Shown: piece after piece, positions 10,170 to 22,900 of the stretch | How the letters are laid out: the number at the start of each line of letters is the position of its first letter | Numbering within the stretch: position 1 is the first letter of the stretch | Assembly (NCBI GenBank): GCA_027382625.1 | Contig: JAJKFJ010021986.1 | Location: 1-64,000 of the forward strand | DNA: 64,000 nt | Source: Tetmemena sp. SeJ-2015 | Lineage: Eukaryota; Ciliophora; Spirotrichea; Sporadotrichida; Oxytrichidae | Reading direction: 5' to 3' | Translations under genes and position numbers: made by a program | The notes under the pieces: model-generated | The model's input: only the letters and a program-made list of their open reading frames with translations | Told to the model about the DNA's origin: nothing | The model's database searches: none

Positions 10170-12806
10170 ATGTCCTCTGCTTTTCAAAGAATGGCCAATC
10201 AGAATTTAGCTGATTCTTATCAAGACTAGACACAAATAGAAAGTTTTCTAAGTTACCTAATTGAGCACCACGTTGTCGATAATTCCTAGGAATCAGAAAC
10301 TCTCTCTAAATATTTACAATTTTATGAACAATTCGAAGATACTGCTAACTTTAACTCAAATCGAAACAATCGACATGATTACAATGACCCGGATGGTTGC
10401 AATTTATGGATAAAAAATATTTATTCTAGTTAACTAAGATTAAACTTAAATGCTTCTCTAAGCTAATTAAATGATGATTCTCAGGTGATGTTTGAAACTA
10501 GAGCAATTTTTAGTCTGGCAGATTTTTTGAAAAGCCTGACCGCAAACGAGTACTACGATATAGCCTAGAAACTTTATAACACTTGGTCAACCAAGTAAAA
10601 CTCCTCTCTTTCCCAGAAGTTAATGAAAATAGTGAGAGTGAGAGAGCGAGTGAACTAGAGTAATTTGGTGAAGGCGCTTAATAGGTGGAAGATGGTTTAC
10701 TCCTTTGGCAATTTGTTAGAAGAAAATGAGAAAATTAGGGAGTATATCACAATTCTTACAAAGAGAGAATGAAACTATAGCGCATGAAAAGAATATTCTA
10801 GAGCTGCAGACCAAAAAGAGAAATCAGATATCTCTCAATCAAATTCAGCCTCTGAGGAACAACAATTCTAAGAGCAGGTCTAAGCTAATTAATAACTAGA
10901 GCTAAGAGGGATTAAATAAGAATGGAAATGAGAGGCCAAAGACAGCTCTTTTCCAAGCTATGACTTACAATTTCTAAGACGAATCAGTTCCAGTCTATGA
11001 GAGACTTCACAAAGAAGCGGAGAGAAAAACTCAAAAATAGGTTATCAATAGCGTCATTAAAGAACAAGAGGAGCTTAGAAGCTGCACTTTCCATCCTAAT
11101 TTGCAAGCAAGTGGAACTTCTTCGCAAGTAGGATTTATGCAAAGTACATTTGCCTCGCCAGCTGCTTAATCAGCTAGGGGTTCCAATCTTACCAATGCTA
11201 ACAATCCTCTTTCAAATTAAATTCCCCACACTTAGCTTAGACTTAGAGAGAAGATCCCTTTTTATTCGATAGACTCTCTAAATCTACTAAGAAATTCAAT
11301 CCTGAGCTAGTTTAACTGCAAAGAGAGCAAGAGGAGCTAAAGGATTGCACTTTCAAGCCTGAGACAAACTTAAAATCAAAAGAGCTAGTAGCTCAGAAGA
11401 TGACTATCGACTATTGTGATTAAGAATAGCTCTTTGATAGGCTATATAAGGAAGCAGAAGTCAAGGATAAATTCATCAAGAGTCTGCAAACCATCAAAGA
11501 TCATGCCGAGGTTAATCTATCTTGCCATTTTATTTTACTATATTTAATCAATGCACCTTCCATCCAGAAATTAAATAGACTGCCTAAATTCACTCAGCTA
11601 GAAAACATGTTACTGAGAACGAAGATCCATTTACTCGGCTTCATTAGGAACATGAACAGAAAATAAGATCACTAGTCAAAATTGAAAATGAATACGAATA
11701 AAAGTTTAAAGAAAGCCATCCCTTCTAGCCTTCACGTATCTCGAAATCTAAAGATAGATAAATGGGTCAAATTTAAAATTTACTGTGTTTTAGTCAAAGG
11801 CAAGAATCTAGCTAGCAAAGAACAGCTAGACTATATGAAGAATGGAAGGATAGAGAGAAGAAAATACAGGATAAGAGAAATGAACTGATAAAGGAAGAGT
11901 AGAAGTTGTGTTAGTTAACTCTTTAAACGAAAAGTGCTCGCGCTAAGAGAATGAGCGTGGACAACACTCAATACGAAGATGGAGTTAAAAGTGGATATCC
12001 AATCCTTCATATATATATTTATAAATATCCAAGTTAATTGAATGAAGACATGAACAGTTCTGCAGTTTAGACAGAATCTTCTCATCACTCTTCCACAATG
12101 GTTAATTTATAGTTTTATTGGGCACTAATCCTCATCAAAGATTGTATATTTAGAGCAAGGAAAAGTGGAGGAAGCAAGAAGAGCTGAGGGATAAAGTTTT
12201 CAAGGAGCAAGGGTATTCATTTACCCCTCACACTAACAATAAATACCAAGTAGAAAAGAACGTCATAGACAGGAATAAAGACTTTATAGAAAAGAAGGAG
12301 ATGCACATCAAGCATATCTAGTAGTAGAATAGTTGCGATTTCAAGCCTTAGAGAGTGACTGCCTCAAGTAAACTAGCAAAGGCTTATGAAAGAAATGAAA
12401 ACTTGAATCAAGTGCAGAGTGTAAGTAGTTTAGGGGAGAAGCTCTACTCTCAAATGGCTGTGATAGAGCAGAAGAAGGAGAGATAGCGTCAGGAGCACTC
12501 TATAGACAGGAACTGCACTTTCAAACCTTAGCTAGCCAAAAGAACTGAAAGAATTCTACAGGAAAGAACATGAATAAGATAATAACGATTTTCTAACAGT
12601 AGAAAGTGTAAGAAATGATATTATATATTATTATTTTCTTTACTTTACTTTACTTTACTGCAAATGGGGAGAGTTATTCTCAAAGAAACTAATCTCAAAA
12701 TATGAAGCTTAATGGTAGTAGTCAGGTGTCATTAGAAACTTTTTCTCAAGGGAGGGATGCCAATAATCTCAACTATTAACAGAGAAGGTATGAATAAATG
12801 AACTGA
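10170..12806 (+). CDS. Repeat protein with RLY...CTFxP units
   Basis: Starts MSSAFQRMANQNLADSYQDQ. After an N-terminal helical region, a unit recurs several times: a RLYKEAE-like helix followed by a charged stretch and a C-T-F-x-P motif. Examples are YERLHKEAERK ... RSCTFHPN, LFDRLYKEAEVK ... CTFHPE, QRLYIQSKEKWRKQEEL, and RNCTFKPQL. Such units occur in many protist proteins, some linked to cilia; a ciliary or basal-body role here is only a suggestion. The C-terminus reads SLETFSQGRDANNLNYQQRR and ends at TGA 12804-12806. Several frame breaks mark IESs, including one near 11520-11560 and a possible intron near 12605-12665. One break at 11231-11240 is an exact 5 bp tandem repeat. Confidence 0.65.
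11231..11240. other. Tandem CTTAG: zero-length IES candidate
   Basis: CTTAG CTTAG stands in direct tandem, followed by another CTTAG at 11242-11246. Keeping both copies shifts the frame to a wrong protein. Removing one 5 bp copy gives HTQTQREDPFLFDRLSKSTK, which matches the repeat unit (FDRL) and stays open. It behaves like a pointer pair with no IES between. Confidence 0.55.
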
Positions 12807-13163
12807 AGCAAATTAGAATAATCACTATCACATTTTTAAATTATACAAGAGATAAAACTTATTTAAATTATTTCTTTGAGGGAAAAACATAAGGGTAGAT
12901 TCTTTAAGTTATTGAAATGTTGAAAAAATTTTTTTTTCTTCATAAAATTTTATTTAAATTTGAGTTAAAGATAGAAAATAAAAGTGTAAGAGCTAATATT
13001 TTCAGAAAGTATCAGAAATGAATAAATATATATTTCTTCAATCAATAATTCAAGACAGATTTATTGTTCTCAAAAAATGTAAATAATTTTATTGAAAGAA
13101 GATTATTTGATGGGTTAACGAAATACATCAATACCTTATCATTCTTAGAGAAATTATAGTAAT
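12807..13163. other. AT-rich intergenic region
   Basis: No supported coding frame. It lies between two plus-strand genes. Confidence 0.4.
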
Positions 13164-16100
13164 ATGGTTAAAGCAAATAACTCGTACTTACCTCAGTTAA
13201 ACTTGAATTCTCGTAAAATTTAGTCAACCACAGATCGAAAAAAGTAAACAGAAATAAAGAATGAAACTGAGTCGATAGAAAGCATTTAAGAACCTGATAA
13301 TTCAGATCGTTTAAAATTAAATTCATTCTAATTAACAATGGGGATTTGAATAGATTTAAAATATCACCTAAAAATTTAAAAAGTCAATTACATGGTTATA
13401 CCTATGATTTTAGTAAAATCTTAAAGCATATTAATTAATTTCTTCAAATAAAATACTAAAATTAAATTTATTAGAGTATTTTTAATTATTTAAGATGAGT
13501 TGGCAATTGAATAAAGTTTTTCATAAGAGAATAAAGATCTTATAAATGAGGAGGAATTCCTAATGAATAATCTAGATAAAAACTTTGGATCTCTATCTTC
13601 CATGAACTATATAGATACAATTTAGGCTGAGAATTTTTACTAGCAATTTTTTAATCCGAATAAACTTAAAAATAAAAGTTCAGCTGATTAAAAGTAAGGC
13701 CAGATCTAAGATCCTAAAAATGATTTGACTTATAAATCTATGGCTAAGACCAAATTATTGCTAAGATTAAAGTATAAGAAGAGAGGAAATTAGCTTATTT
13801 TAATTAAATTTAATAAGGAAGAATTGTGATAAAAAGTAATTAATTTAATTCTTTAAAAATATTGATACTAAAAATTTAGAATATAATTCTAATTAGGGAT
13901 ACTCAATGATTTTAAGAAAAAAGGGAATCCCTCGGATACACTTGGGCAATAATTATAAGAATTAGATAAGCGTTAAGAAATATAATTCGACGTCAAAGAT
14001 ATAATCTATTCTGAATATGGAGAAGACTCTTAAGAAACTATATTAAAAAGTAATAACGACCTTAGTCAAGATATTTATTCTAATGAAGAAGAACTAAGTT
14101 AAAATGAATATTTTACAAACTCACATGAATAGATTGGTCTAGATTCAAGAATTGACGAAGTTGAGAAATATTTGCTTCTGAATTCTGCTAATCTGTCTTC
14201 GAAATTTAAAGATTTCCTTGAGAAAAAGCAAAAATAGCCTCTGATAGAAGCTAATGAAGAAATTTCAGCTCTTGGTCTTTTGACTTTTGAGAGAATGAAG
14301 TTCATAGAATCTCTTCACAAAATAAGAAGATCATTTGAGATACAATTCAGACAAGTAGAGTTTATTGCAAAGGCTAAGCTAAAAGTTACAGCTGAGTCTA
14401 TCTTTCAATAACTAAGGGAGTAATTTGAAAATGAAATGGCCAGTTTAACAAAGCAATTCTTCATTATGATATAAGATTTAATAAATGAATAATAAAATAT
14501 ATGAGAGATGAATGGACTAAAATGAGGAAAGAGGTGGAGCGACTGATGAAAATAAACCAGGAGTAAGAACGACATATAATATCGAGGGAGAGAATAATTG
14601 AAGCCATACTTTTAGAAAGTAGGCTCAAAGCTAAAGATGAAGAGCTATTAGACTTAGAGAAAGAGTAGCAAATAAATATCAAAACTGTACTAGAAATAAC
14701 TGAGAAAGACATGCTTAGATTATCCTCCAGCCATTTCAAGAAGCCTTTTGGCTTTTACTCAAATCATTTGAGACTATCTTCTGAGTATTAAGAGCAGATA
14801 TTAAAAACATAAATAAATAATGCTAAGATGAATCTGAAACTTAAAAGATTTTTATTTGCTAAATTTTATTGGCAGTAATTGAGTCTTCTCTTTTACCAAA
14901 AATGTATATCGTAAAGTTGAAAGAACTTGAGGCAAAGCTTTCTGCTCGAGAATTTGAAATAGAGCAATGCAAGCAAAAATAATTGAAATTCATACTATTA
15001 AAATATAAGCATTTGATTGGAATTCACCAAAGAGATTTTGATATTCTGCAGACAGAGAATTAGAATCTCTAAAGAGAAAATAGAATACTCACAAAAGCTT
15101 GCGAAGCTGATTAAGGGAGGCAAGACGCAAGATTTAAGGAGCTTCATGACGAGTATGTGCAAAGCTTGGATGAGCAAGAAAATTAATTCGAGAAGTAAAA
15201 AGAAATGCTCCAAATGGAGTTAAATGAAATATAATTACTTATTAAATATGATTATTATCTTAGAGTTAACAGTCAATGAAGAAACGATACTAAGATTAAG
15301 AGCCATCTTATCTATAAAAGAAGAAGATTTTAAGAATATAAAACTAGTGCTGACTATACCAAAGCTCAGACATCAACTTAATTAGTTTGATCTAAGCAAT
15401 ATAGACGACGAAAAACTTATTACCTAGATAAAGGAAATAGTTTAAGCGCAAAGAAATGGAAAGAGACTGTAGTCAGTACTATCAACCATGAATCCTCATT
15501 CAAGCAGACTTAAAGACTCATTCCTAACTTAATCAAGAACAGATGATAGCTATGGCTACTATTAAAAACACTCGAGTGCCCTGAGTAGAGTCTTAGAAGA
15601 AAAGACTGAATCCAAACTGGAAATTAAGGACCAGTCTCTGGTGAGATTGGAGATGAGTCCAATGGGTATCCAGAGTAAAGAAAGTCTCCATAGTAGGAAC
15701 AGCAACTCCCTCAAGGGACAGTTTTTTCTTAACAGTACCTCTGGAAGGATTAATGGTGAGAATTTGTAATTACGATCTCCCGACATTTACTTCACATCTG
15801 GAGGAGACTATGGATCGAAAATGTTAGAATCTAAAACTTAAATTTATCTTAGAATTTAAAAATTGTAACTTTTATTTTGAGGCACTCTAGAAATCAGTCT
15901 CCAAAGTTAGATTCTATCCTTGATAGATTGGAAGACTAGTAGAATAGGAAAGACAAAACAAGCTCTAAATTTAGCATCGACAGAGTCTTAAGTAAACAAG
16001 GAAGTCAATTTTATGTCATTACATTTTTGAATTCACTTGTAATCTACTCATTATGACTCTAAGGCTTTTGATAGTATTACAGATGGAAGAGAAAGTCCAT

Positions 16101-16252
16101 TTAGAATGAAAACAATCAGAGGAAAGTAAGGTTATCATGTTAGATTACAATCAACAATTGTTCAAAATTAGAACGAATCTTTATAAAGAGTGAATTTATA
16201 TTAAAAATAATAAACAATCTTTGCTAAAAGATATTACAAGTAGAGAATATGA
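13164..16252 (+). CDS. Long coiled-coil protein of unknown function
   Basis: Starts MVKANNSYLPQLNLNSRKIQ. After an AT-rich interruption at about 13345-13490 the frame resumes at DELAIEQSFSQENKDLINEE. Most of 13900-15220 encodes heptad-like, Glu/Lys/Leu-rich helix (for example MRKEVERLMKINQEQERHII and VKLKELEAKLSAREFEIEQC), as in a filamentous or cytoskeletal protein. A serine-rich C-terminal part follows (HSSALSRVLEEKTESKLEIK) and ends at TGA 16250-16252. Frame breaks near 13800-13900, 14480-14520, 15840-15890 and 16020-16060 are likely IESs. No catalytic domain is visible, and basal-body or cytoskeletal roles are only plausible. Confidence 0.6.
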
Positions 16253-16460
16253 GTCCAAGCATAAGGACTCTACATATTCAGAAAGAAATAATGCTGCCCT
16301 TAACTTAACTCTGGGAAATTTTAATAAAAACAAAATATGATTTAGCAAGATTAAGATAATGAAGAAGTATTGATTGTTTATTTTAATTTTAAAATTTATC
16401 TCCATTGCTAATAAGAAGTAAATTCGTAAATTTGATAGCAATATATTCATATATTTCATG

Positions 16461-18472
16461 TCAAGGTTGATCTTCTTCGGATAGAACTTGTTGCTCATCT
16501 TCCTGAAACTGCTAATATTTAACTTTATTACTACTTTGTTGGGGCTATTCTTATTTATTGATCTTAAATGCGTAACTTTATGGATCTACTGCTTCAATAT
16601 TTTATTATTTATTTGGAAATAAATGAAGAGATAATCATTTTCCTTTAGGTTTTGGAGTTATATAATCTTTGATTGCAATCCCTCTTTCTAACCTTTGCCT
16701 TGATTTAAGTTGTTTTCTTAATTTTCTTTGCGCTCGGGAGTTGAAAATACGCCTTCATTTTGCAAAAGCTCAGATTTAGCGTATGAATATAAAAATGAGA
16801 AAAAATATTGTAAATATTATGTATTTGATTATGACTATCTCTCTTATGGCTAATTTTGAGTTTATTGGAGAATATTGAGCTCTGGCTCCACAAAATACAC
16901 AAAAACGAAGTAAGAAAGAGCAGTGAATGCTGATGAAAGAATAAAAATAAACACATAGCCAAGGTGATTCAGTAAGTAAACTCAAACAGATAATAGGAAT
17001 TTTTAACTTTAAAATAAAATAGAGTTTAAGTCGAAATTAAGAACCCACAGTAAGATGAACTGCCGATAGCTGTAAATAAGATTGCGTAAACTTTAGGACC
17101 AGCTTTCAGTCCAAAATAAGTTACACAAGCAGTAGGGAAGAGAGAGAACTGACCTCCGAGGCACAAGAAACTCATAGGCACCCAGAAAGCGTAAAGTAAT
17201 TTATTATCCACTATCTTAAATATTGATAAATGTTACATTTTAGCAAAGATGAGATATCTAAAATTATAAAAAGCTAAATCGTCTATTTTTATGCTCAAAT
17301 ATATTAGAAAAATGACTTCTGTTTTATTATAGAAATATTGTAGTGCAGAACATGAATTAGATTATCAGGATTATTTTATACAACTATTTAAGAGTTAAAA
17401 CTAATTGTATCTTACTTTTCCAAAACCTTGCTTGTCTTATAAAATGGGGAAATAGATTCTAGATAGTCCATTCATTATAGAGCCTAAGGATCCAGCAATC
17501 GTTAAACTCAAGTCATCCAAGTGATGCTTCTCTCCGAAAGACTTGAAAGCATTTGCCATGAACATCCCATAAACTTTAAGTTAGTTATTAAACTAAAGAA
17601 ATATAAACTTACACATCGACATGAAGAGCATCAGCCACATTAGCTTGAAGACTCTGGATTTTATGATGTCTCTAGTTTGATTTTAATTTTCAGATATACT
17701 TTATCCTTCTTGTTCTGTTGGTTGATGCTGTGTTTTATTTTGATTTATAAGCATAACAGCTACGATTGCCATGATACTCCAAATTAGAACCAGATTTCTG
17801 AGCATGCCAGGAGATCTATTAGCTATTGTTTAGTCGAAATAAAGTTAGCGAGTTTCACCTGTCATCACCTCAATTGAAGGTGCTACATCATCTGGGTTTA
17901 CCAAGAAAGTGCTAATGATGTTGAAAATGAAGCTTAAAATTAATAGATACTTATATCTTATTTGAGCTGCCAAAGCCAAATCCTCCTATAATGACTCCAC
18001 TGACTAAACCTTTTCTGTCTGGATAGTGATCCCATCCACACATCAGTGGAGCCATATAAGAAGAGCCAATTCCTATTCCAAAACATACTCCATAAAGTAG
18101 CACAAAGAGGCTGTAGTTAGTTACAAAGCTGGAAGCATATATGCCTGTCAGTGATATGATTGTGCCTCCTACCATAAGCCATTTGGGCCCAATCTTAGGA
18201 TAGAAATGAGCAGTGATGGGGTTTAAAGCCATGTGTCCTAGCTGTTCAAGAGGGATTATAATGTAAGCTGATTCGAGAGTGAGCGAAGAATCAAATTAGT
18301 GGAAGTAAGAGATCAGATAAACTGAGATGTTGCCCCACAAGTAAAAACATCCTGTAAACTATAAAGATCAGTTAGAGGGAAATTAAAGACTTAAGTGGAA
18401 ATTATTTTTGACATTTGTAATTACCAGTTGATAGATAAAGCCTCCTAGTAATGCTCTTTAGCCTGGAGTCAT
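16461..18472 (-). CDS. Major facilitator superfamily transporter
   Basis: Starts MTPGQRALLGGFIYQL at 18472. The first transmembrane segment continues after a GT...AG interruption (about 18362-18424) as FTGCFYLWGNISVYLISYF. Typical MFS features follow: hydrophobic helices, the cytoplasmic-loop-like AHFYPKIGPKWLMVGGTIIS, and a Gly-rich helix YGVCFGIGIGSSYMAPLM. The second half contains VYGMFMANAFKSFGEKHHLD and VPMSFLCLGGQFSLFPTACV. The layout resembles the oxalate/formate-antiporter-like (OFA/monocarboxylate) branch, but the substrate cannot be inferred. A hydrophilic Q-rich tail ends QQVLSEEDQP at TGA 16461-16463. Interruptions near 17220-17430 and 17580-17610 are introns or IESs. It would act in a membrane. 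Confidence 0.8.
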
Positions 18473-18755
18473 TTTACAATAATTTAAATTAGCTTTATAA
18501 TAACTTGTCTCACACTATTTAACTTTTTGTTTCACCTCTTTCAATTTAATCTTTCTGTAAAGTGGAAAATTATTGGCTGTTTTTGAAAATAGAGAAGTAC
18601 TATTGGCTTGAGATTTTTACAAAACAATTACGAATTATTCTAATAGCAAAGGCGCAGCTTTCTCTCAATGCGCTTCTCAATAGAAATTTATAATAGCAAG
18701 CCAAGCTTGAAAGCCTTCAACTAAGTAGACTTAGGAGTCTTGGGCTTGCATAACC

Positions 18756-19727
18756 TCACTAGCCGTAGAAGCTCTGTGCGGCTTGAGCGATGTTAGCTGA
18801 ACTCATCATATCATGTCTGTCCTTGAACTGAGAGCCTGCCTCCATCACTCCTTCTTGCTGCATGCCGTTCAAGTCGCTTATCATCTGCTGGTGCATCAGT
18901 CAAACTCAAACTCTATAATGAAAAATTTATACCCCTCAGTTTAATGAGTGCTGCCTCGTCCTCCCATTGGATTTGGAACTTGGTGACTCTAGGCTTCTCG
19001 ATCAAGATGTGGCGAGTAAGCTTTTCGATGATGGGAACTGCTGGAGGGTTCTCGTTGAGTTCCTGATCCTCGTAGTAGTTGTTGACATAGTAGCCAACGC
19101 GGAAGAACTCTTGCTGGTTGTAGGAGCAGGTCAATAGGATGCCTGTCACTCCAACGATGTCGTTCTGAGGGATGCGACTCACATCTGGACAGTTGCCCTA
19201 TCAAATTTTGTTACTAATCACAGTACAAGGGATTTAAGAGCTATCTAGAAGGATTCTCTAAGCAGGAGCTATCCTTATAAGAATCTCAAGAGGCTCGATT
19301 TAAGTTAATCATTCATTAAATTCATTTAGCCTTTATAAATAAGTGTAAAGGAAAGTAGTGGAATGGACTTATTTTGATGATGCTTACCTCAAAGACGAAC
19401 TTCATTTGGCCTGCTTGAATTTCTTCCATCTCAGCTTCATCAAGCACTTGATCGTTGTTGGGGTCTGAAGCCTGACCGATGTACACGATCCTCCAAGTCA
19501 AACCTAAACACAAATCATCAATCAATACAATTCATTCAATCAGAAGCCAATCACTCATATTTTTCAGAAATTTTTAAATAACGAATATCTCTTCGCTTTA
19601 AAAAGCATTTATACTTACTCTTGGCAAGAGGTTGCAGAGCTTCGAAGAAAATCTCAAAGCTGATCTTCTCAAAGAAAGGAGCCTTGGCGTTGTGAGCGAT
19701 CACGTTTATTACGTTAACGAGGGACAT
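18756..19727 (-). CDS. ASF1: Histone chaperone ASF1
   Basis: Binds H3-H4 dimers and delivers them in nucleosome assembly. It starts [20 protein letters not shown] (ATG 19725-19727). Recognisable ASF1 strands are [22 protein letters not shown], the strand [20 protein letters not shown] followed by GYYVNN, and [19 protein letters not shown]. Two GT-AG introns interrupt it: about 19506-19620, and about 19200-19390. After removal of one IES (18900-18935) a short tail follows ([20 protein letters not shown]...) ending FYGQ at TGA 18756-18758. The gene is divergent from the VPS39-like gene, with about 198 bp between the two ATGs for both promoters. Confidence 0.93.
18900..18935. other. IES, pointer CTGA, in ASF1
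   Basis: On the minus strand CTGA is repeated around the segment (plus-strand TCAG at 18896-18899 and 18936-18939). Deletion gives ATT AAA CTG ATG CAC and opens a 50-codon tail. Without deletion the frame stops early. It is 36 bp and AT-rich. Confidence 0.8.
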
Positions 19728-19925
19728 TTGTTGATGTGTGGTAGAGTGCGATATTCCGCTAATAATATTAAAAATTTAATATTTAAATTACACAATTCAA
19801 ATTCATGCTCTCAATCTATAATCTCTCTCAGGAGATAGAATATCTCAGAATGATGAAGTCGAGTAAAATATTAATTATCGTATAAATTTTGATATAAAAG
19901 TTGTGACGGAATTTTCCTATCAATA

Positions 19926-22900
19926 ATGGAAGAGAGTGAAGAAGATTTTGGCTAAAAGCATTATAAGAGCAAATTAGACCAAGCAACGTCATAATCATTC
20001 AGACCTAACTTGAATGAAAACTTGCTATTCGAGAATTAGGTAAAGGACAGATTCGAACAAGAAGATAATGAATACGAAGAATCCAAGCAGGTAGAAGAGG
20101 ATGCTGATGAATTGGCACCCCCGGACTATCACTTCTCCTCTCAAAATAAGTTGAGATAGAAGACTATCTATTTTTTATTTCACTATTGTTAAAGTTATTT
20201 AATCAGTGGAAGCTAGAGTCATAAGGAGAGAGGAGGAAGATCAACACTAGGAGGCAATGGAAATCAACAGCATATACAAAGCTAGTAGTAATTAGCACAG
20301 TATAACAATCACTCCTAGTCCCAAACTTAGATGCAGGTATCGGTGCCCTCTCACAGATAAAACAGAAGACCTATATCTATTCTCAAGAATAAAAAGACAC
20401 ATGTAGGTTTGAAAGCAACTTATCATCATTCAGCTGCATAGAACTGAATTTTTATTTAATTTATTTGACTTATTAAACTTTTGGAATGCAATGAAAAATG
20501 AAACCCACAGCAATCCTGATTCGCCCTAAAACGAAAATTTTGGGGGTTTAAATGCCAATCAGGGAGGTCAATTGAGTGGAGACACTAGAACTGGCCAAAA
20601 AACCGTGACTCCTATCAATTTCTTTGAAGTGAGAGAGGTAACCAATTGTGATTTCATCTATGAACTAAGCGATAAGATGATCAATTAAAAACCTTTTTAT
20701 TGATAAGAGTGGGATTATAAACAGGCAAGGCTTGAGAACCATGGAAGGGTATGCCACACCTGGCGGAGGAGGTTTCATGTCTAAGATTGCTAGTTTCTTT
20801 TCTAGTTAACCTAAAAAGGCTGAGATATCTGCAATGTGCGCGCTAAAAGATTTACTTGTAATCGGCTTTACTAATGGAGTTCTTCTTGTATTTGATGTAG
20901 ATAAAATGGAAATCATTTTTATCTATATGCTTATACAAAATAAATATAAAATTTGAATCATTCACGACAACAAGCATTTTACGAGAAACGACAAACCGGT
21001 GGACAAGCTAAAACTTTTCCAATTGCAGGCAATCAACGAATTAGATGATTCTATCAACTTAAATTTATAGTGTGTGCTTAGTTGTTATAATATTTCACTT
21101 ACTGTTCTGTCTATCAGATGGATTCTTAACATATCACAAGTTCCCAAAGATCCAATAAGTTGATGAGCTCATCCTTGAGACTAATATTGTGGACTTTCAT
21201 CCTTACCTCAGCTCTTCTATTTATTCTTCAATTCAAATACGTAATAAAATTATATTTCAAACAAAGAAGAGGATTAAGAGTTTCCCTATTTAGCCACCCT
21301 CCATCGATCTCCCAAGGAATTGAAAATCTTTAGACTGCGTCTCTCGAGGCTCGAGTATAAATATCTGACAAAGCTTCCACTGATTAAAGTGCCACTGGGA
21401 TTTACAGTGTACAAGGACATATTTATAGTGACGTATTAGGAGAGAGATGGGCGTGGCTTTACTGGGAGTGGTGAGGCTGAATACATTAGAATTGATAACA
21501 AGGGTAGGGACATCTAAAGTTTCACTAGATTCATACTATGGTCCAACGAATATATGTGTGCTTTAAAGATTGAATATGATGAGCAATCAGATTCAAGGCA
21601 AGCATAAAGTTTCCCCTCCCCTTTACCTATTTTTGATGAATCTATCCAGGCATTTGTAGTGACGTCGGGAGATATATCCTTCTATATGGACTTAAAAGGA
21701 GTTTATGACAGAGAGTTCAATAAGATAAAGTGGTCAGGATAAGTGCAACAAGTCGCAATCGTGAGGCCATACTTAGTTGGATTCCTTGAGAAGAGCATCG
21801 AGATCAAGAATATTTTCAATCCTAATCGAGTGGTCCAAAAGGTTGAGCTATTAATTAAAATTTTTAGGCTCATTACTTTTTGAATTCATTCATTTAAGAT
21901 ATGATTGCAAAGTAGCGTGCTATAGTATGCGATTGCATCTAACCATGTATTCCTTAGAGATCTCGATAGCATGTACTTGCTCTTAAACCGCCAATAATCA
22001 AACATTAAGGTCTTAGTAAAGCTTACACAAGTAGATCCAAGAGTCTAAATCAATATGCTTATTGAGAGAAAGCTTTATTCAACTGGGCTTAAATTCTACG
22101 AACTACTTCTAGAAACAGGATTTGAAGGGATGACCAAAGAACAGTATGATAAACTGCAGAGAGAAAAGGGCTTAAAATATATCTTGAACTCTCATCTCAA
22201 TATATTATAGGGCTTTTATAACTTCATAGTGAAGAGGAGATATTATATAGCAAAAGATATCTTTAGAGAGTATAAAGTTGCACTTGAGTAGGTTCTTCTA
22301 CTCTTTTGGGAAGTGTTCCCTTGGGAGTTTGTGATAAAAATTATTGAAATATTCTAAGCTGAATCTCAAAGACATTCCTTACTTTGATCTTAAAAGATAG
22401 CACCCAAATCTATTGATGAGTTAGAATTATAGTCGAAAATTTTTTCTTTAATGAGTTCTAGTAAGGACCTATTCAATGGCGGAATAGCAGCTATAAATAG
22501 CTTTAACATCTAAGAATATGTCAGTCAAACCTTTGAAGACGACTAATTGTACCTTAGAAATGACTTTGATAACGAAGACTTAACTGCGATGAGAGAGTTC
22601 CTCCACTATTTCATTTAAAAGAGAAATGAACTTACCAAAAAGATTGATAAGCTTACACTTTTAGAGCGAGTGGGTCCTAATTTAGTTGCAACCTAATCGC
22701 AAATTCAATACCAACTTGGAGGTTATGGGAATTTATAATCTGGATATGGAAACAGCAATAGCAACTTACTCTCATTAGAAAAAGATTAATTGATGAGCGA
22801 GAAAGATCAAGCTAACAATGCTTAGTCAAATCTTATGGCTTCTATATCTCAACACTTCACAGATAAAAAACTTCCAGTGATTCCCAGTGGTGGACTTAAT

